64,000 bases of DNA from positions 1-64,000 of IMG/VR virus record IMGVR_UViG_3300032294_002706; one strand, 5' to 3'. Positions 28,608 through 37,986 of this stretch are shown here, one piece after another (the stretch's first letter is position 1; the number at the start of each line of letters is the position of its first letter). Source of the stretch: a virus. The notes below the pieces were generated by a model. That model made no database searches and was not told the DNA's origin. It saw only the letters and a program-made list of their open reading frames with translations. A program made the position numbers and the translations under genes.

Positions 28608-29027
28608 TCATATCGTGTAGATCTCGCTCTCGCCTGAATAGCTTAACGAAACGAACTCGACTTTCTCGCCCTTGCCAATATGCTTGTAGATCTTTTTATA
28701 TTCCTTGGCATACCCGTTTTTTGCGATCTGAGTAAAGTAAGCAAAGGCATTATTTGACTTTTCTTCATTGAAATTTCGCCAGTATCTCAGCAGATCAAGC
28801 AGAGCTGACTGAATACAGTCCTCTTTGTCTAAAGGGTTACTGAATCTGAGCTTTAAGATTGCACGGTTTGCTAAAATTATAAAATAGTTGATTGCAATCG
28901 GTGAAAGTTCACCAGCTTTGTGTTGATAACCGGTTTCTTCATTTAGAAGTCCGTGCTTACACCTAATTATTTCATTTGTGAAGTCTCTATTGTTAATGTA
29001 GTACTTACTGTCCTTGGCTTTTGACAT
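28608..29027 (-). CDS. 55: gp55-like late-transcription sigma factor
   Basis: 139 residues. It resembles T4 gp55, the divergent sigma that directs host RNA polymerase to late promoters. The shared pattern is YxxNNRDF near the N-terminus, a region-2-like helical block (INYFIILANRAILKLRF, LDKEDCIQSALLDLLRYW) and then NFNEEKxNNAFAYFTQIAKNGYAK followed by basic residues, matching the T4 NFDETKYKNPHAYITQ block. It is shorter than T4 gp55 (185 residues). I do not see a clear sliding-clamp-binding tail; the C-terminus is SGESEIYTI. It lies 3 bases downstream of the RuvC-like gene. The TATAAATA-type motifs in this window are its expected targets. Confidence 0.8.
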   Translation of the reverse strand: MSKAKDSKYYINNRDFTNEIIRCKHGLLNEETGYQHKAGELSPIAINYFIILANRAILKLRFSNPLDKEDCIQSALLDLLRYWRNFNEEKSNNAFAYFTQIAKNGYAKEYKKIYKHIGKGEKVEFVSLSYSGESEIYTI

Positions 29028-29030
29028 GAG

Positions 29031-29705
29031 TTATGATTCTTTTAACGACTTGTGTATTTTTAGCACAGCTAAATAAGAATCAATCATGTCCATGAACGGA
29101 GATTTCACGGTTTGATCTTTAAGGATCTGATCCTCGTACTTATTTATCACCTGGTGAAGACTACTGCCGTCAGCAATCATTGGAGTTGATTTGAACTGCT
29201 GGTACACGTCGTATTTGCCAGCATGGCCTTTGGCTCCAATTGCATTCTTAAGCTCCCCAGGTGAGAATATGAACACGCTTTCCTGATGACCGCTCAGAGT
29301 AGTATCCAAGATCTTCTTTCTGAGCATGCCAGTCGCTTGGCATATATCAATCAAGGCATTACCTTGAGCTCCATACGCAACTCCCTCAATCGAAACAATT
29401 AGAGGTTGGCCATTTAGTCCAGGTAAAACAATTTGATTGACTCGGTCTATTAGAGTGTCGACTAGCCTAGAGTAATTCTCTAATTTAGCTCGTTCGGTGG
29501 CCGAATAGGTGTCGTGTTTAAGATTCTTAGGGGGGAGAAAAATGAATTCGAGAGTTGGATGCTCAATTTGAACGTCCTCAAGTAGTTTTCGGTGTGCTTT
29601 GGTTAGATTTGAATTGACACATGCGATCCAGCTAAAACTTTTAAAGTCTTTACTGATACAAACAGCTGGAAACTGTATTGAAAAGTCTATGCCAATTACA
29701 AACAA
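29031..29705 (-). CDS. RuvC-like Holliday-junction resolvase (RNase H fold)
   Basis: 224 residues. It opens with the RNase H-fold strand VIGIDFS (D7), has a second acidic residue in VSIEGVAYG (E107) and the C-terminal DMIDSYLA pair (D206, D209), the DEDD arrangement of RuvC nucleases. The Gly/Ala-rich YGAQGNALIDICQATGMLR helix is typical of phage RuvC-like proteins. It would cut branched DNA before packaging, the job done in T4 by the unrelated endonuclease VII. It is cotranscribed with the gp55-like sigma factor. A related N-terminal fragment occurs at 62041-62160. Confidence 0.75.
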   Translation of the reverse strand: MFVIGIDFSIQFPAVCISKDFKSFSWIACVNSNLTKAHRKLLEDVQIEHPTLEFIFLPPKNLKHDTYSATERAKLENYSRLVDTLIDRVNQIVLPGLNGQPLIVSIEGVAYGAQGNALIDICQATGMLRKKILDTTLSGHQESVFIFSPGELKNAIGAKGHAGKYDVYQQFKSTPMIADGSSLHQVINKYEDQILKDQTVKSPFMDMIDSYLAVLKIHKSLKES

Positions 29706-29902
29706 AGCTCATTTTGGTGATTTTGAATATTCTACTACTAAAAAAACTTTAGTTTTGCCTAAAACTTTAGTAAAAGTTACTGTAGAATAAGGGTGTTGGG
29801 AGGGTATAGAGCCTAGAGACCTAGTACCTAGTCTACTTATTTAATATAAAATAAAGAATTAAGGTACCTAGTACTAAGAATCTTAGCCCCTAAGCTACTT
29901 TC

Positions 29903-29934
29903 TACTAATTATTAGTATATTCTATCTTGTAAAA
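29903..29934 (+). promoter_or_regulatory. Bacteroidota-type promoter with overlapping palindrome
   Basis: The 239-base gap 29706-29944 separates divergent genes. It holds TATCTTGTAAAA (29923-29934), close to the Bacteroidota -7 consensus TAnnTTTG, 22 bases before the ATG at 29945. Just upstream is a palindrome, TACTAAT-T-ATTAGTA (29903-29917), and a second one, CTAAG-AAT-CTTAG (29874-29886). The rest is AT-rich with repeated CCTAG/GTAC words (29811-29875). The palindromes look like operator sites. No ORF is supported in the gap. Confidence 0.5.
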
Positions 29935-29944
29935 TACAATAATC

Positions 29945-30688
29945 ATGTTTGATCCACATCAATTAGAAAAATTTCTGTTTTTTGACATTGAAACTGCAGG
30001 AGCAGAGTCAAATTTTTCAGAATTATCCCCCAAAATGCAAGAGCTTTGGTCAAAAAGAGCCAAAATCTTAAGAACCCAACTTGGCGAAAAGTATCCAGAC
30101 AACAAAGACAAATCAGACGATGAGCTTTTTCAAATGAAATCTGCTCTTCAAGCTGAATTCGGTAGAGTTGTTTGCATCTCATTCGGTAAGCTCAAATTCG
30201 TTGATGGGGCACCAACCGCTCAAATCGTTTCCTATTCTGGAAATAACGAAATTGACATTCTAAATCAATCGTTCAAGTTAATGACAGGTTTAACAAAGAA
30301 CGGTGTTAAACTTTTTGGGCATAATGTTAAACGATTCGATGTTCCGTTCCTATGTAAAAGAGCTTTCATTCATGGAATTGAGCCAGCAACTCCTCTTCAA
30401 GTTTGGGACAAGAAACCTTGGGAAATATCAATAACTGACACTTCTGAACTTTGGTCATTCGGCGCATGGCAAGAGGGATTTACCTCGCTTGATCTATTGG
30501 CATCAGTTTTAGGCATAGATTCGCCAAAGGACGATATTAATGGGGCAGAGGTTCACGAAACTTTCTATGCTGGCGATTCCGATAGAATCAAAGAATACTG
30601 CCAAAAGGACGTAATTACGCTAATGCAGACAGCTTTAAGACTATCTGGCCTAAACCGAATCGAAAAGTCTGATATAATAATAAAGTAA
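29945..30688 (+). CDS. 3'-5' exonuclease, DnaQ/PolB-exo-like
   Basis: 247 residues. Exo I FFDIETAG (D14, E16), exo II GHNVKRFDVPFL and exo III EYCQKDV give a DEDDy proofreading-type nuclease. The best fit is the predicted PolB-like 3'-5' exonuclease family rather than T4 DexA. It stands alone with no polymerase domain and is separate from the exonuclease domain in the polymerase fragment at 50545-51918. It may trim DNA ends in recombination or degrade host DNA. It is the first gene behind the promoter at 29903-29934; groEL follows 16 bases after its stop, so the two are probably cotranscribed. Confidence 0.75.
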   Translation: MFDPHQLEKFLFFDIETAGAESNFSELSPKMQELWSKRAKILRTQLGEKYPDNKDKSDDELFQMKSALQAEFGRVVCISFGKLKFVDGAPTAQIVSYSGNNEIDILNQSFKLMTGLTKNGVKLFGHNVKRFDVPFLCKRAFIHGIEPATPLQVWDKKPWEISITDTSELWSFGAWQEGFTSLDLLASVLGIDSPKDDINGAEVHETFYAGDSDRIKEYCQKDVITLMQTALRLSGLNRIEKSDIIIK

Positions 30689-30704
30689 AATAATCAAATA
30701 ATAA

Positions 30705-32288
30705 GTGAAGCAAACTAAATTTAAGGCAGAAGCCAGACAGCAATTAGCCGCAGGTATTAATGCATTGGCTGAAGCGGTCAAGGTAACTTTAGGCCCAAGA
30801 GGTCGTAATGTTGTTATTGCTCGTGATAACCGTGTTGCAATAACAAAAGATGGAGTAACTGTTGCTCGTGAAGTTCAACTTGAGGACTACATGGAAAACG
30901 TTGGAGCTCAAATGATCAAGCAGGTTGCAAATAAAGTTGCAATGGAAGCCGGCGACGGTACAACCACTGCTACTGTTCTTGCACATGCAATCTTTACCGA
31001 AGGTAACCGATTAATCGAGACAGGCTCTCATCCAATGGATCTTAAAAAAGGAATCGAGCTCGGCATGGAGCATATCATTGCTAATTTAAAAGAACAGGCC
31101 CAAAAGGTTGAGGACTTTGAAAAAATTAGACAAGTTGCAACAATTTCAGCAAATAATGATGAAGAAATTGGATCAATTATTGCTGATGCAATGAAGGCCG
31201 TAGGATTCGATGGAATCATTACTGCTGGTGAAAGTAAGACTGGCGAAACTTTCGTTGAAATCGTTGAGGGTATGCAATTCCAAAATGGCTACTTGTCTCC
31301 ATATTTCATTACTAATCCGGAAAGAAACACGGTTGAGTTCGAGAAACCTTTAATCCTAGTGTATGACGGTAAGATTTCAAATCTATCCGATATGCTACAA
31401 TTCTTAGAGCACTCAAACAAACAAAGACGTCCACTATTAATAATTAGTGATGGAGTCGATGGTGAAGCCCTAAACACTCTACTTGTTAATAAACTACAGG
31501 GCACTTTAAAAGTAGCAGCAGTTAAATCACCAGGATTCGGAGAACAGCGGCGTTTTAAACTACAGGACATTGCTACCTTAACTGGTGGAAAATTAATTTC
31601 TGAACTAGACGGAGTTACTCTTAAAGAGGCAGTTGCCACAGCTTACGTCGGAGGTTGCGATAAAGTTACAATCACATCAGATTCAACCACGCTAATTGGT
31701 GGATTTGGAACAACTGAATCAATTGCTGAATTAACAGATGATCTAAAGTCTCAAATTCAAGCATGTGAGTCTGAAACTACTAAACTCCTGTTAAAGGAAA
31801 GACTTTCTAAATTTGAGGGAGGAGTTGCAATAATTAAAATTGGAGCAACTTCTGAACTTGAAGCTAGAGAAAAATCTGATCGTATCGATGATGCGCTAGG
31901 CGCAACTCGTTCGGCTGTTGCTGAAGGTATTGTTATGGGAGGAGGTCTTGCTCTAGTTAAGGCAGTAAATTCAGTTGAATACGTTTCACCTAACCGCGAT
32001 ATTCAACTAGGCGTAGAACTAATCAAAAAAGCGTGCCACCAGCCGTTCCGTTCTATCTTAGAAAACGCTGGAGTTAATCCGGATATCGTTCTGAGCAAAA
32101 TTAACGAAGGCGCTCCAGGATACAATGCTAAAACTGAGGAATACATTGACATGATCGATAATGGAATTATTGATCCAGTTAAAGTTACTAGAACTGCTCT
32201 AGAGAATGCAGTTTCAATCGCAGGTCTTTTAATCACAACTGACTGCTTAATGGTACAAAAACCCCAAATGAACTCTCAAGTTCAATAA
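30705..32288 (+). CDS. groEL: Phage-encoded GroEL chaperonin (60 kDa)
   Basis: 527 residues from a GTG start (KQTKFKAEARQQL, no ATG available in frame). The GroEL hallmarks are present: VTLGPRGRNVVI near residue 27, TKDGVTVA at 48-54, ATP-site GDGTTTATVL at 83-92, and the C-terminal equatorial domain with GIVMGGGLAL. It folds proteins in a double-ring cavity with GroES. The C-terminus ends QKPQMNSQVQ and lacks the Gly-Gly-Met tail of bacterial GroEL. Few phages carry a full chaperonin; T4 encodes only the co-chaperonin gp31. A GroES-like gene is at 45768-46100, so the pair is present but unlinked. A terminator-like hairpin follows. Confidence 0.95.
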   Translation: MKQTKFKAEARQQLAAGINALAEAVKVTLGPRGRNVVIARDNRVAITKDGVTVAREVQLEDYMENVGAQMIKQVANKVAMEAGDGTTTATVLAHAIFTEGNRLIETGSHPMDLKKGIELGMEHIIANLKEQAQKVEDFEKIRQVATISANNDEEIGSIIADAMKAVGFDGIITAGESKTGETFVEIVEGMQFQNGYLSPYFITNPERNTVEFEKPLILVYDGKISNLSDMLQFLEHSNKQRRPLLIISDGVDGEALNTLLVNKLQGTLKVAAVKSPGFGEQRRFKLQDIATLTGGKLISELDGVTLKEAVATAYVGGCDKVTITSDSTTLIGGFGTTESIAELTDDLKSQIQACESETTKLLLKERLSKFEGGVAIIKIGATSELEAREKSDRIDDALGATRSAVAEGIVMGGGLALVKAVNSVEYVSPNRDIQLGVELIKKACHQPFRSILENAGVNPDIVLSKINEGAPGYNAKTEEYIDMIDNGIIDPVKVTRTALENAVSIAGLLITTDCLMVQKPQMNSQVQ

Positions 32289-32313
32289 TCGAATATTAGC
32301 CATCGAGGAATAT

Positions 32314-32345
32314 GCGCCTGTTGAGTAATTCTCACGGGCGCTATT
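32314..32345 (+). terminator. Probable rho-independent terminator after groEL
   Basis: GCGCCTG(T)TGAG - TAATT - CTCACGGGCGC stem-loop (32314-32341) with one bulge and one G-U pair, then only a weak TATTCTGTTT tail. It ends the exonuclease-groEL unit before the long gene at 32382. Confidence 0.6.
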
Positions 32346-32381
32346 CTGTTTAGCTGGATCGATAGATAAAATAAAGAGTTT

Positions 32382-35300
32382 TTGCAATTGGACAATCAGT
32401 TTAAGCAACTAATTAACGATATTAAGTGCGGAAGAACAGCCGCTCCGATGTTTACTGAGGATGACTTAGCGAAGGTCAAAGCCTGTTTGCCTGAACCGGT
32501 TGCGCCACCGCCATCCAACGTAAATGTTACTGTCCCAGAGACAGATTCATGCGTAAATGATGGCATTGAAGAAGTTAAAAAGATCATGCTAGATCAACTT
32601 TCTAAACAGGCAACCGTTATTGAACTTGCAACAATCAAAGGTAAGTTAGAAGAGGCCCAAGATCATTATAAGGTCATCTCAGTTCACTATCGAGAACGTT
32701 ATAGATTCTTCAATGATACCATAACAACTTTAGCCCCATTCACATCAGAGTTCCTTTATTGGCAGGACGAATTCAACCGATTGACTCAACTTGAAAAGAA
32801 AATCTATGATGATTATGTTAATGGTAATATAGCTGCGCTTGTAATAGTAACTATTTTAAAGTGGTTTACTGAGATCAATGATAAAACCTTTCTCTTAATT
32901 GTAGGCGGTAACCTTGATGATCTAACTAAATCATTCGGTGCGCTTGCTGTAACATCATTCATGTCATCTGATGTGTATAAAGCCTATTCAACGGCTCGAT
33001 CTGCTAGAATAGCAGCCGCCAACTCTCAAGCTCAATCAAAAGCTGCTGCAACAAATGCCTTAAAAACCAAAATTCAATCAATCCCTAATCTTGGGCTAGC
33101 GGCCGGCGTTAAAGCAAATGCACTTAACACAACCAAAAAAATAAGTGGACAGCTGATCCCAATATTTAATGATATCGATGTGGTTCAACCAGTCACAAAA
33201 TTAGTTACGTCAGCTAGATCATTTGCCTATGAGGTTAGACTTCTTGACCTAGATAACTGCAAAATATCTGTGCCTCAAGTAAAAGCAGACGGATCGTCGG
33301 ATCAAGTCGAAAAGACAATTAACATTAGAACTAACCCTTACCTAAAATTTTCTTCATTTGCTAATACGATAGGAACAGCAATTCAATCTAGAGCATTTCA
33401 GTCGGGTTCTCCAGCTGAAACCGATTATGCGTTCATTCCTGGAGCACTATACAATGAAACAAATGGATATGCTGGCCTCTATAAAAAGTTAGCTAATCCA
33501 GTTAGGTACCTGTACACGCCTGAAGAAAGGGGACTTACGGTTGATCCGAATAAAATAGATCCAGTCATAAATGAAGTAGAGAATGCTCCAAAATCAATAA
33601 CGGAAGAGGGCACAACCTTTTACATTGCCAACCAGGAACAGTACTCTAAATTTTACGAAGATGCAGCAAAAACTTTGCCTACTAAATTAAAAAATGAAAG
33701 AGCCGTTGTTTTTCCAAAGCAGATCGAGAAAAATTTAGAAGATCTTAAGGCACTAGGCCAATCTGAAGCTGCCGACTTCTTTAGAAAAACTACGGATGCT
33801 GAAGTTAAATTAGCTCGTCCATTAACTTACAAAGCAAAAGGTTCAAACATCTATCTTGCCGGAGAATTCAAGTATTCTTCATTAGATAGAGTCGTTTCAG
33901 CTAGACTTGCATACTACACCAAGGCGGCTGACGAAATTGATCAAAAACTTAAGGATATTCAATCAGACATTGATCAGATTTCCGAATTAATAACTCAAAA
34001 TTCAATGGATCCTGACGTTTTAGTTAAGAGGATTTCAGCGGTTGCCTGTTTTAAGGGAGCAGCTGATACCAAAGCAACCGCAAAGGATTGTGAGGCTGAA
34101 ACTGCTGCAAAATTAGGAACTGACCCGTTAATGATTCGTACTTTTTCTGGCACGGATTCAAGTCTGCCGGACATGAACAATCCTTGTTATTGGAAAGAAT
34201 TTGCAAATTCACTAAATAAAGTTAGTATTCTACCTGTGCCTGATCTAACTGCTCCACTATTTAGATATTATCCAATAAACAATATCATTCCAACTCCAAT
34301 AGGAGTGGTCATGATTCCAATGCCTCAAAAATGGAGAGTCCTATTTTCATTATCATCTCCGCTTGGAACATTGGTAACCTTTTTAACTCTGCCTGCGCTT
34401 ATCGTTGGAATTCCATTACCGTCGGTTTACATGTTCTACTTTTCTCCAGACGGTAATAAGTACATGCTACTTGCTCCAAACTTTCCATTAGTATTTACGC
34501 CAGGTGCAAGCAAGTATGGATTTGAGATTGATACGTCCGGTGAATCCAATAATCCAATTGGTCTAAGCAATACAAATCCTCATAAGGGCCAATTAGTCAA
34601 AGGCTCTTTAACTATACCGATTAAACTAGCAGCAAGTTCATCAAAAGCCGTTAGGTTAGCAGCCTTTGCTGCTGATCTAGCTCAAGGTAAAATTCCATCA
34701 ATTAAAACGCCAGACGGTCTCGTAATTAAAGAAATCGATCCACAATTCTACCTACAAAATTATTTGGGACAGTTTGAAGCCTCTGCTGCTGCCCTTGATG
34801 GCGGTGCGGCAGAAGAATTCATTAACATCACTACTAAATTTAAAGCTGATCTCAATGCTCAATTTAAGATTTTAGGGGATATGCAAATAAATGCGGTCAC
34901 TAGATTAAAGGAAAAAACCAGATCAACTAGACAAAAAGGTGTAGTGGGTGCCGAAGATATTACTGACCCTAAGGATAGGCTTGCCGCAAAGGATAAAGCT
35001 CGAGCTCTTGATCCAATCAAATTAACTGAAAAAATTCAAAGCGTTCTTTCCGATTTTGAATCATACATCGATAAGATAAATTTAGGCACAATATCAATCC
35101 CAAAGAATGCTACTCGACTTAACCCTAAATTACCAGGTGCCGTAACTGCAGTACAGCCAATAATAGAAAAAGCCTCTAGGGGAGAACTTATTCCAGATTT
35201 AAAATCTAAAAACTTGATTTCAATAATCAAGAAGTTTGCATCACAAATTGATCCAAGTAAACTTGATATACCGAAGAAAGAATTCAACTTAAACAAATTA

Positions 35301-36740
35301 GAAGACGTTGATGAATTTAAAAAAGCAATAAAGAAATTTGCAACTGACGCATTAGCTCACGCAACTGGAGATAAAACTACAAATGAAGACATTGATCCTA
35401 ATTTATCTGAGGAAAGAAAGGCAGAGATTGCAAAAGCAAATGAACTACGAAAAAAGAGAATCAAAGCAGCTTTCGCATTATCTTCACTTGCATTAACGCC
35501 ACCAACTCTTAAATTATTTGATCCGGCTGCTCCATGTTGTGCAACTGATTCCGCTAAACCAAATAACCTACCTTCTCCTCAAGTGCTGGCCGCAATTGCT
35601 ATTTTTAATGCTTTATTAGATGCATTTTTGCAAGGAATAACGATTGATACCCTAAAGAGCATGTTCGGAGATGCAGTTGACCGTATCGGAATAGACTCAG
35701 TAAAAACGCTATTCGATTCAGCACTATCTGCATTTCCGCCAATTACAATTCCTGAATTACCTGACGTAGTTGCAATATTCAAGACCATGATACTCCCTGT
35801 GTTAACCGCAACTCATATACCGCAAGCGCCCATTCCACTAGGCCCAGTATTTCCAGTGCCGATTGTAATTCCATTAAACGAGATCATAAAACCTTTGCTA
35901 AAAGCGGCAATTGCATATTTACTTGAATTACTATTGAGATTACTATCCGATGCCGGCAACATGCTAGAATTTACAGCAATTAGTATCGATTCTCCAACTC
36001 TTCAGGAAATTATTAAGCAAGTTCCATGTGGCGATTCTCAATTTGCAACAGTTTCTACGACGAATATTTCAAAAACAGTCTCAGTGAAACTGCCGAATGG
36101 AATAGTCTTGACTTTACCAAAGATTCCGAATATTCCATTAGACATTGTCTCTTATTTTGCATTGCTAACTTCTACTGACCTAGTCGAATTAATTAGAGGC
36201 CTGTTATTTGCAGCGATTGATGGAATCCTAGAACCTCTTAAAAGCATTGTTGTGCCAGTTTTAAATATTGCGCAAAGTTTTAAAGACTTATCTCTTAATA
36301 TTATTGAAGCATCAAATCCATTCATTCTACCAATTAAATTAATTATATTAGCTCTACAACTTCAAATTCCAAATTCAGCTAAGACTAGCATTATGAATCT
36401 TGAAGCGATTAACTTAATTAGAGCCGCATATTTACCAGTAGTAACTGCAGCTGAACCAATCTTAAAAGAAACAGCGTATCTTCTTGCAATTCTAGCTCCG
36501 GCTTTTGCAAGTAAACCTGGTGTCAAGATTGCTAGAATTGCAGCAAATCCATTTGTTAATCAGGATGATCTTCCACCATGGGAAAGACTGACTCATAAGA
36601 ATCCACTATTTGCAATTTTTCTAGATGAAATTGCTTGGAGATCCAGTCTAACCTCAACCGGTAGTCTAATATTTGCAACAAAAATGCCAGGAATATTCAC
36701 CGGCGCTAGGACAATTACGTCAGATCCTGGAATCCACTAA
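32382..36740 (+). CDS. 1452-residue protein with hydrophobic C-terminal half; probable virion protein
   Basis: Start taken at TTG 32382; TTG 32388 is also possible, and no ATG is available in frame upstream of the conserved-looking N-terminus. The first ~250 residues are helical (KKIMLDQLSKQATVIELAT, a Tyr/Arg-rich YRERYRFFNDTITTL). The middle is Lys/Asp-rich and helical. From about residue 1010 on, many leucine/isoleucine/proline-rich segments appear (AIAIFNALLDAFLQGI, LLKAAIAYLLELLLRLL, IIKPLLKAAIAY), which could be amphipathic or membrane-active helices. No catalytic motif is seen. Size and composition fit a tape-measure-like or cell-envelope-penetrating virion protein, but it lies between groEL and the S1-like gene rather than in the tail module. 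Function not recognised. Confidence 0.6.
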   Translation: MQLDNQFKQLINDIKCGRTAAPMFTEDDLAKVKACLPEPVAPPPSNVNVTVPETDSCVNDGIEEVKKIMLDQLSKQATVIELATIKGKLEEAQDHYKVISVHYRERYRFFNDTITTLAPFTSEFLYWQDEFNRLTQLEKKIYDDYVNGNIAALVIVTILKWFTEINDKTFLLIVGGNLDDLTKSFGALAVTSFMSSDVYKAYSTARSARIAAANSQAQSKAAATNALKTKIQSIPNLGLAAGVKANALNTTKKISGQLIPIFNDIDVVQPVTKLVTSARSFAYEVRLLDLDNCKISVPQVKADGSSDQVEKTINIRTNPYLKFSSFANTIGTAIQSRAFQSGSPAETDYAFIPGALYNETNGYAGLYKKLANPVRYLYTPEERGLTVDPNKIDPVINEVENAPKSITEEGTTFYIANQEQYSKFYEDAAKTLPTKLKNERAVVFPKQIEKNLEDLKALGQSEAADFFRKTTDAEVKLARPLTYKAKGSNIYLAGEFKYSSLDRVVSARLAYYTKAADEIDQKLKDIQSDIDQISELITQNSMDPDVLVKRISAVACFKGAADTKATAKDCEAETAAKLGTDPLMIRTFSGTDSSLPDMNNPCYWKEFANSLNKVSILPVPDLTAPLFRYYPINNIIPTPIGVVMIPMPQKWRVLFSLSSPLGTLVTFLTLPALIVGIPLPSVYMFYFSPDGNKYMLLAPNFPLVFTPGASKYGFEIDTSGESNNPIGLSNTNPHKGQLVKGSLTIPIKLAASSSKAVRLAAFAADLAQGKIPSIKTPDGLVIKEIDPQFYLQNYLGQFEASAAALDGGAAEEFINITTKFKADLNAQFKILGDMQINAVTRLKEKTRSTRQKGVVGAEDITDPKDRLAAKDKARALDPIKLTEKIQSVLSDFESYIDKINLGTISIPKNATRLNPKLPGAVTAVQPIIEKASRGELIPDLKSKNLISIIKKFASQIDPSKLDIPKKEFNLNKLEDVDEFKKAIKKFATDALAHATGDKTTNEDIDPNLSEERKAEIAKANELRKKRIKAAFALSSLALTPPTLKLFDPAAPCCATDSAKPNNLPSPQVLAAIAIFNALLDAFLQGITIDTLKSMFGDAVDRIGIDSVKTLFDSALSAFPPITIPELPDVVAIFKTMILPVLTATHIPQAPIPLGPVFPVPIVIPLNEIIKPLLKAAIAYLLELLLRLLSDAGNMLEFTAISIDSPTLQEIIKQVPCGDSQFATVSTTNISKTVSVKLPNGIVLTLPKIPNIPLDIVSYFALLTSTDLVELIRGLLFAAIDGILEPLKSIVVPVLNIAQSFKDLSLNIIEASNPFILPIKLIILALQLQIPNSAKTSIMNLEAINLIRAAYLPVVTAAEPILKETAYLLAILAPAFASKPGVKIARIAANPFVNQDDLPPWERLTHKNPLFAIFLDEIAWRSSLTSTGSLIFATKMPGIFTGARTITSDPGIH

Positions 36741-36745
36741 TTTTT

Positions 36746-36773
36746 AAAACCTGAAGAGGTTTCTGTGTATAAT
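36746..36773 (+). promoter_or_regulatory. Candidate promoter: AAAACCTG-N14-TATAAT
   Basis: AAAACCTG at 36746-36753 and TATAAT at 36768-36773, 14 bases apart, 30 bases before the S1-like gene. The same pair with the same 14-base spacing precedes the Hc1-like gene (42940-42967). The first element also forms a small hairpin (AAACCT-GAAG-AGGTTT). Confidence 0.45.
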
Positions 36774-36803
36774 TAAGTAGTTAATCTCACTAATACAACA
36801 TAT

Positions 36804-37985
36804 ATGCAAAAAAACCAAAACGCTCAAGAAGTTATTGATTTTGATTTGCTATTCAGCCAAGGCAATAGCAAAATCAATCATAGAATTAAATTAACTCCAG
36901 CGGACAAAAAAGCGGGTGTAAGAATCTTTTGTAAAGAACCTTATACTCAAGAACTTTACGACCTTTATTATTCATCAGGTACAATCCTAAAACCTGCAAA
37001 TAAGGACTTTGAAGTCGGACAAGTTTGTAAAGTAACAGCAAAACGTGTTGACTTTGACAATAAAATGATTGAAGCTCAAGACGATGCAACTCTATCTACA
37101 ATCTTCATTCCATTTAGAGAATTTACCGAAGAGCCATCATTATTAGTTCACAATGAAATAAGCGCCAGCTTTAAAATTGTTATCTATAAAGTGGAAGGTG
37201 AAGACTATTTAGGTTCTGAAAAACGTTGTGCAGCATTAACGTACCGTGAAGATCTTGAAGAATTCCTTAAGACTGAAAAATGGTTCTACGTTAAAGTTAC
37301 TAACTTGGTTAAAGGTGGTTACCTTGCTCTTTACAAAGGCACAGTTAAATGTTTCTTACCTGGATCGCATGCAGCAGCTAACGTAATCAGAGACTTTAAC
37401 GAGTACTTGAACAAGGAAATTCCAGTAATGATCGAGAACTACGATTCAGCGAATAAACTATTCATTGTTTCTTACAAGAAGTACATTAAGCAGACATTAC
37501 CACAAAGAGTTCACGAACTTAAATTTGGTGAAAAATACACAGGTATTCTAACTAACAAACCTTATGACTTTGGAATGTTCGTTGAATTCCAAAATTATTT
37601 CACCGGCTTATTGCATAAAACTGAATTTGTCAATTACGAAGAAGTTAGTAGAAACTATAAATCCGGAGATCAGATTGACTTCTACATCAAGGATATCGTT
37701 CTTAAGAAAGGCGAACCTAGAATAATTCTAACTGATTCTCTTGAAAAAATCGGAGAAGATCAACTGATTTGGCAAAGTTTAAAGGACTCAATTGAAGGTA
37801 AAACCTTAAATTTCACTCTAAATAAACAAAACTTTAGCCTAGAGATTCAAATGCCCGATTCAGATCGAGTATTTCACACGGATGTGAACCATCTAAAAGG
37901 CCGAACTCGAATTAACGACGAGGGCCAAATTAAAGTTCACCGAGTCGATACTATCAGAAAACAATTAAAGTTCGACTTTATTTAA
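36804..37985 (+). CDS. S1-domain RNA-binding protein (ribosomal protein S1-like)
   Basis: 393 residues with three OB-fold S1-like modules: about 70-105 (VGQVCKVTAKRVDF), 158-225 (WFYVKVTNLVKGGYLALYKG, then CFLPGSHA) and 238-305 (FGEKYTGILTNKPYDFGMFV, then GLLHKTEFVNY). The third is the most canonical. Bacterial S1 has four to six such domains and helps ribosomes bind mRNA that lacks a Shine-Dalgarno site. In Bacteroidota, where such sites are rare, S1 is thought to be especially important. The protein has its own candidate promoter and stands just before nrdB-nrdA. It could steer host ribosomes to phage mRNA or protect RNA; the family is clear, the role is inference. Confidence 0.75.
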   Translation: MQKNQNAQEVIDFDLLFSQGNSKINHRIKLTPADKKAGVRIFCKEPYTQELYDLYYSSGTILKPANKDFEVGQVCKVTAKRVDFDNKMIEAQDDATLSTIFIPFREFTEEPSLLVHNEISASFKIVIYKVEGEDYLGSEKRCAALTYREDLEEFLKTEKWFYVKVTNLVKGGYLALYKGTVKCFLPGSHAAANVIRDFNEYLNKEIPVMIENYDSANKLFIVSYKKYIKQTLPQRVHELKFGEKYTGILTNKPYDFGMFVEFQNYFTGLLHKTEFVNYEEVSRNYKSGDQIDFYIKDIVLKKGEPRIILTDSLEKIGEDQLIWQSLKDSIEGKTLNFTLNKQNFSLEIQMPDSDRVFHTDVNHLKGRTRINDEGQIKVHRVDTIRKQLKFDFI

Positions 37986-37986
37986 A

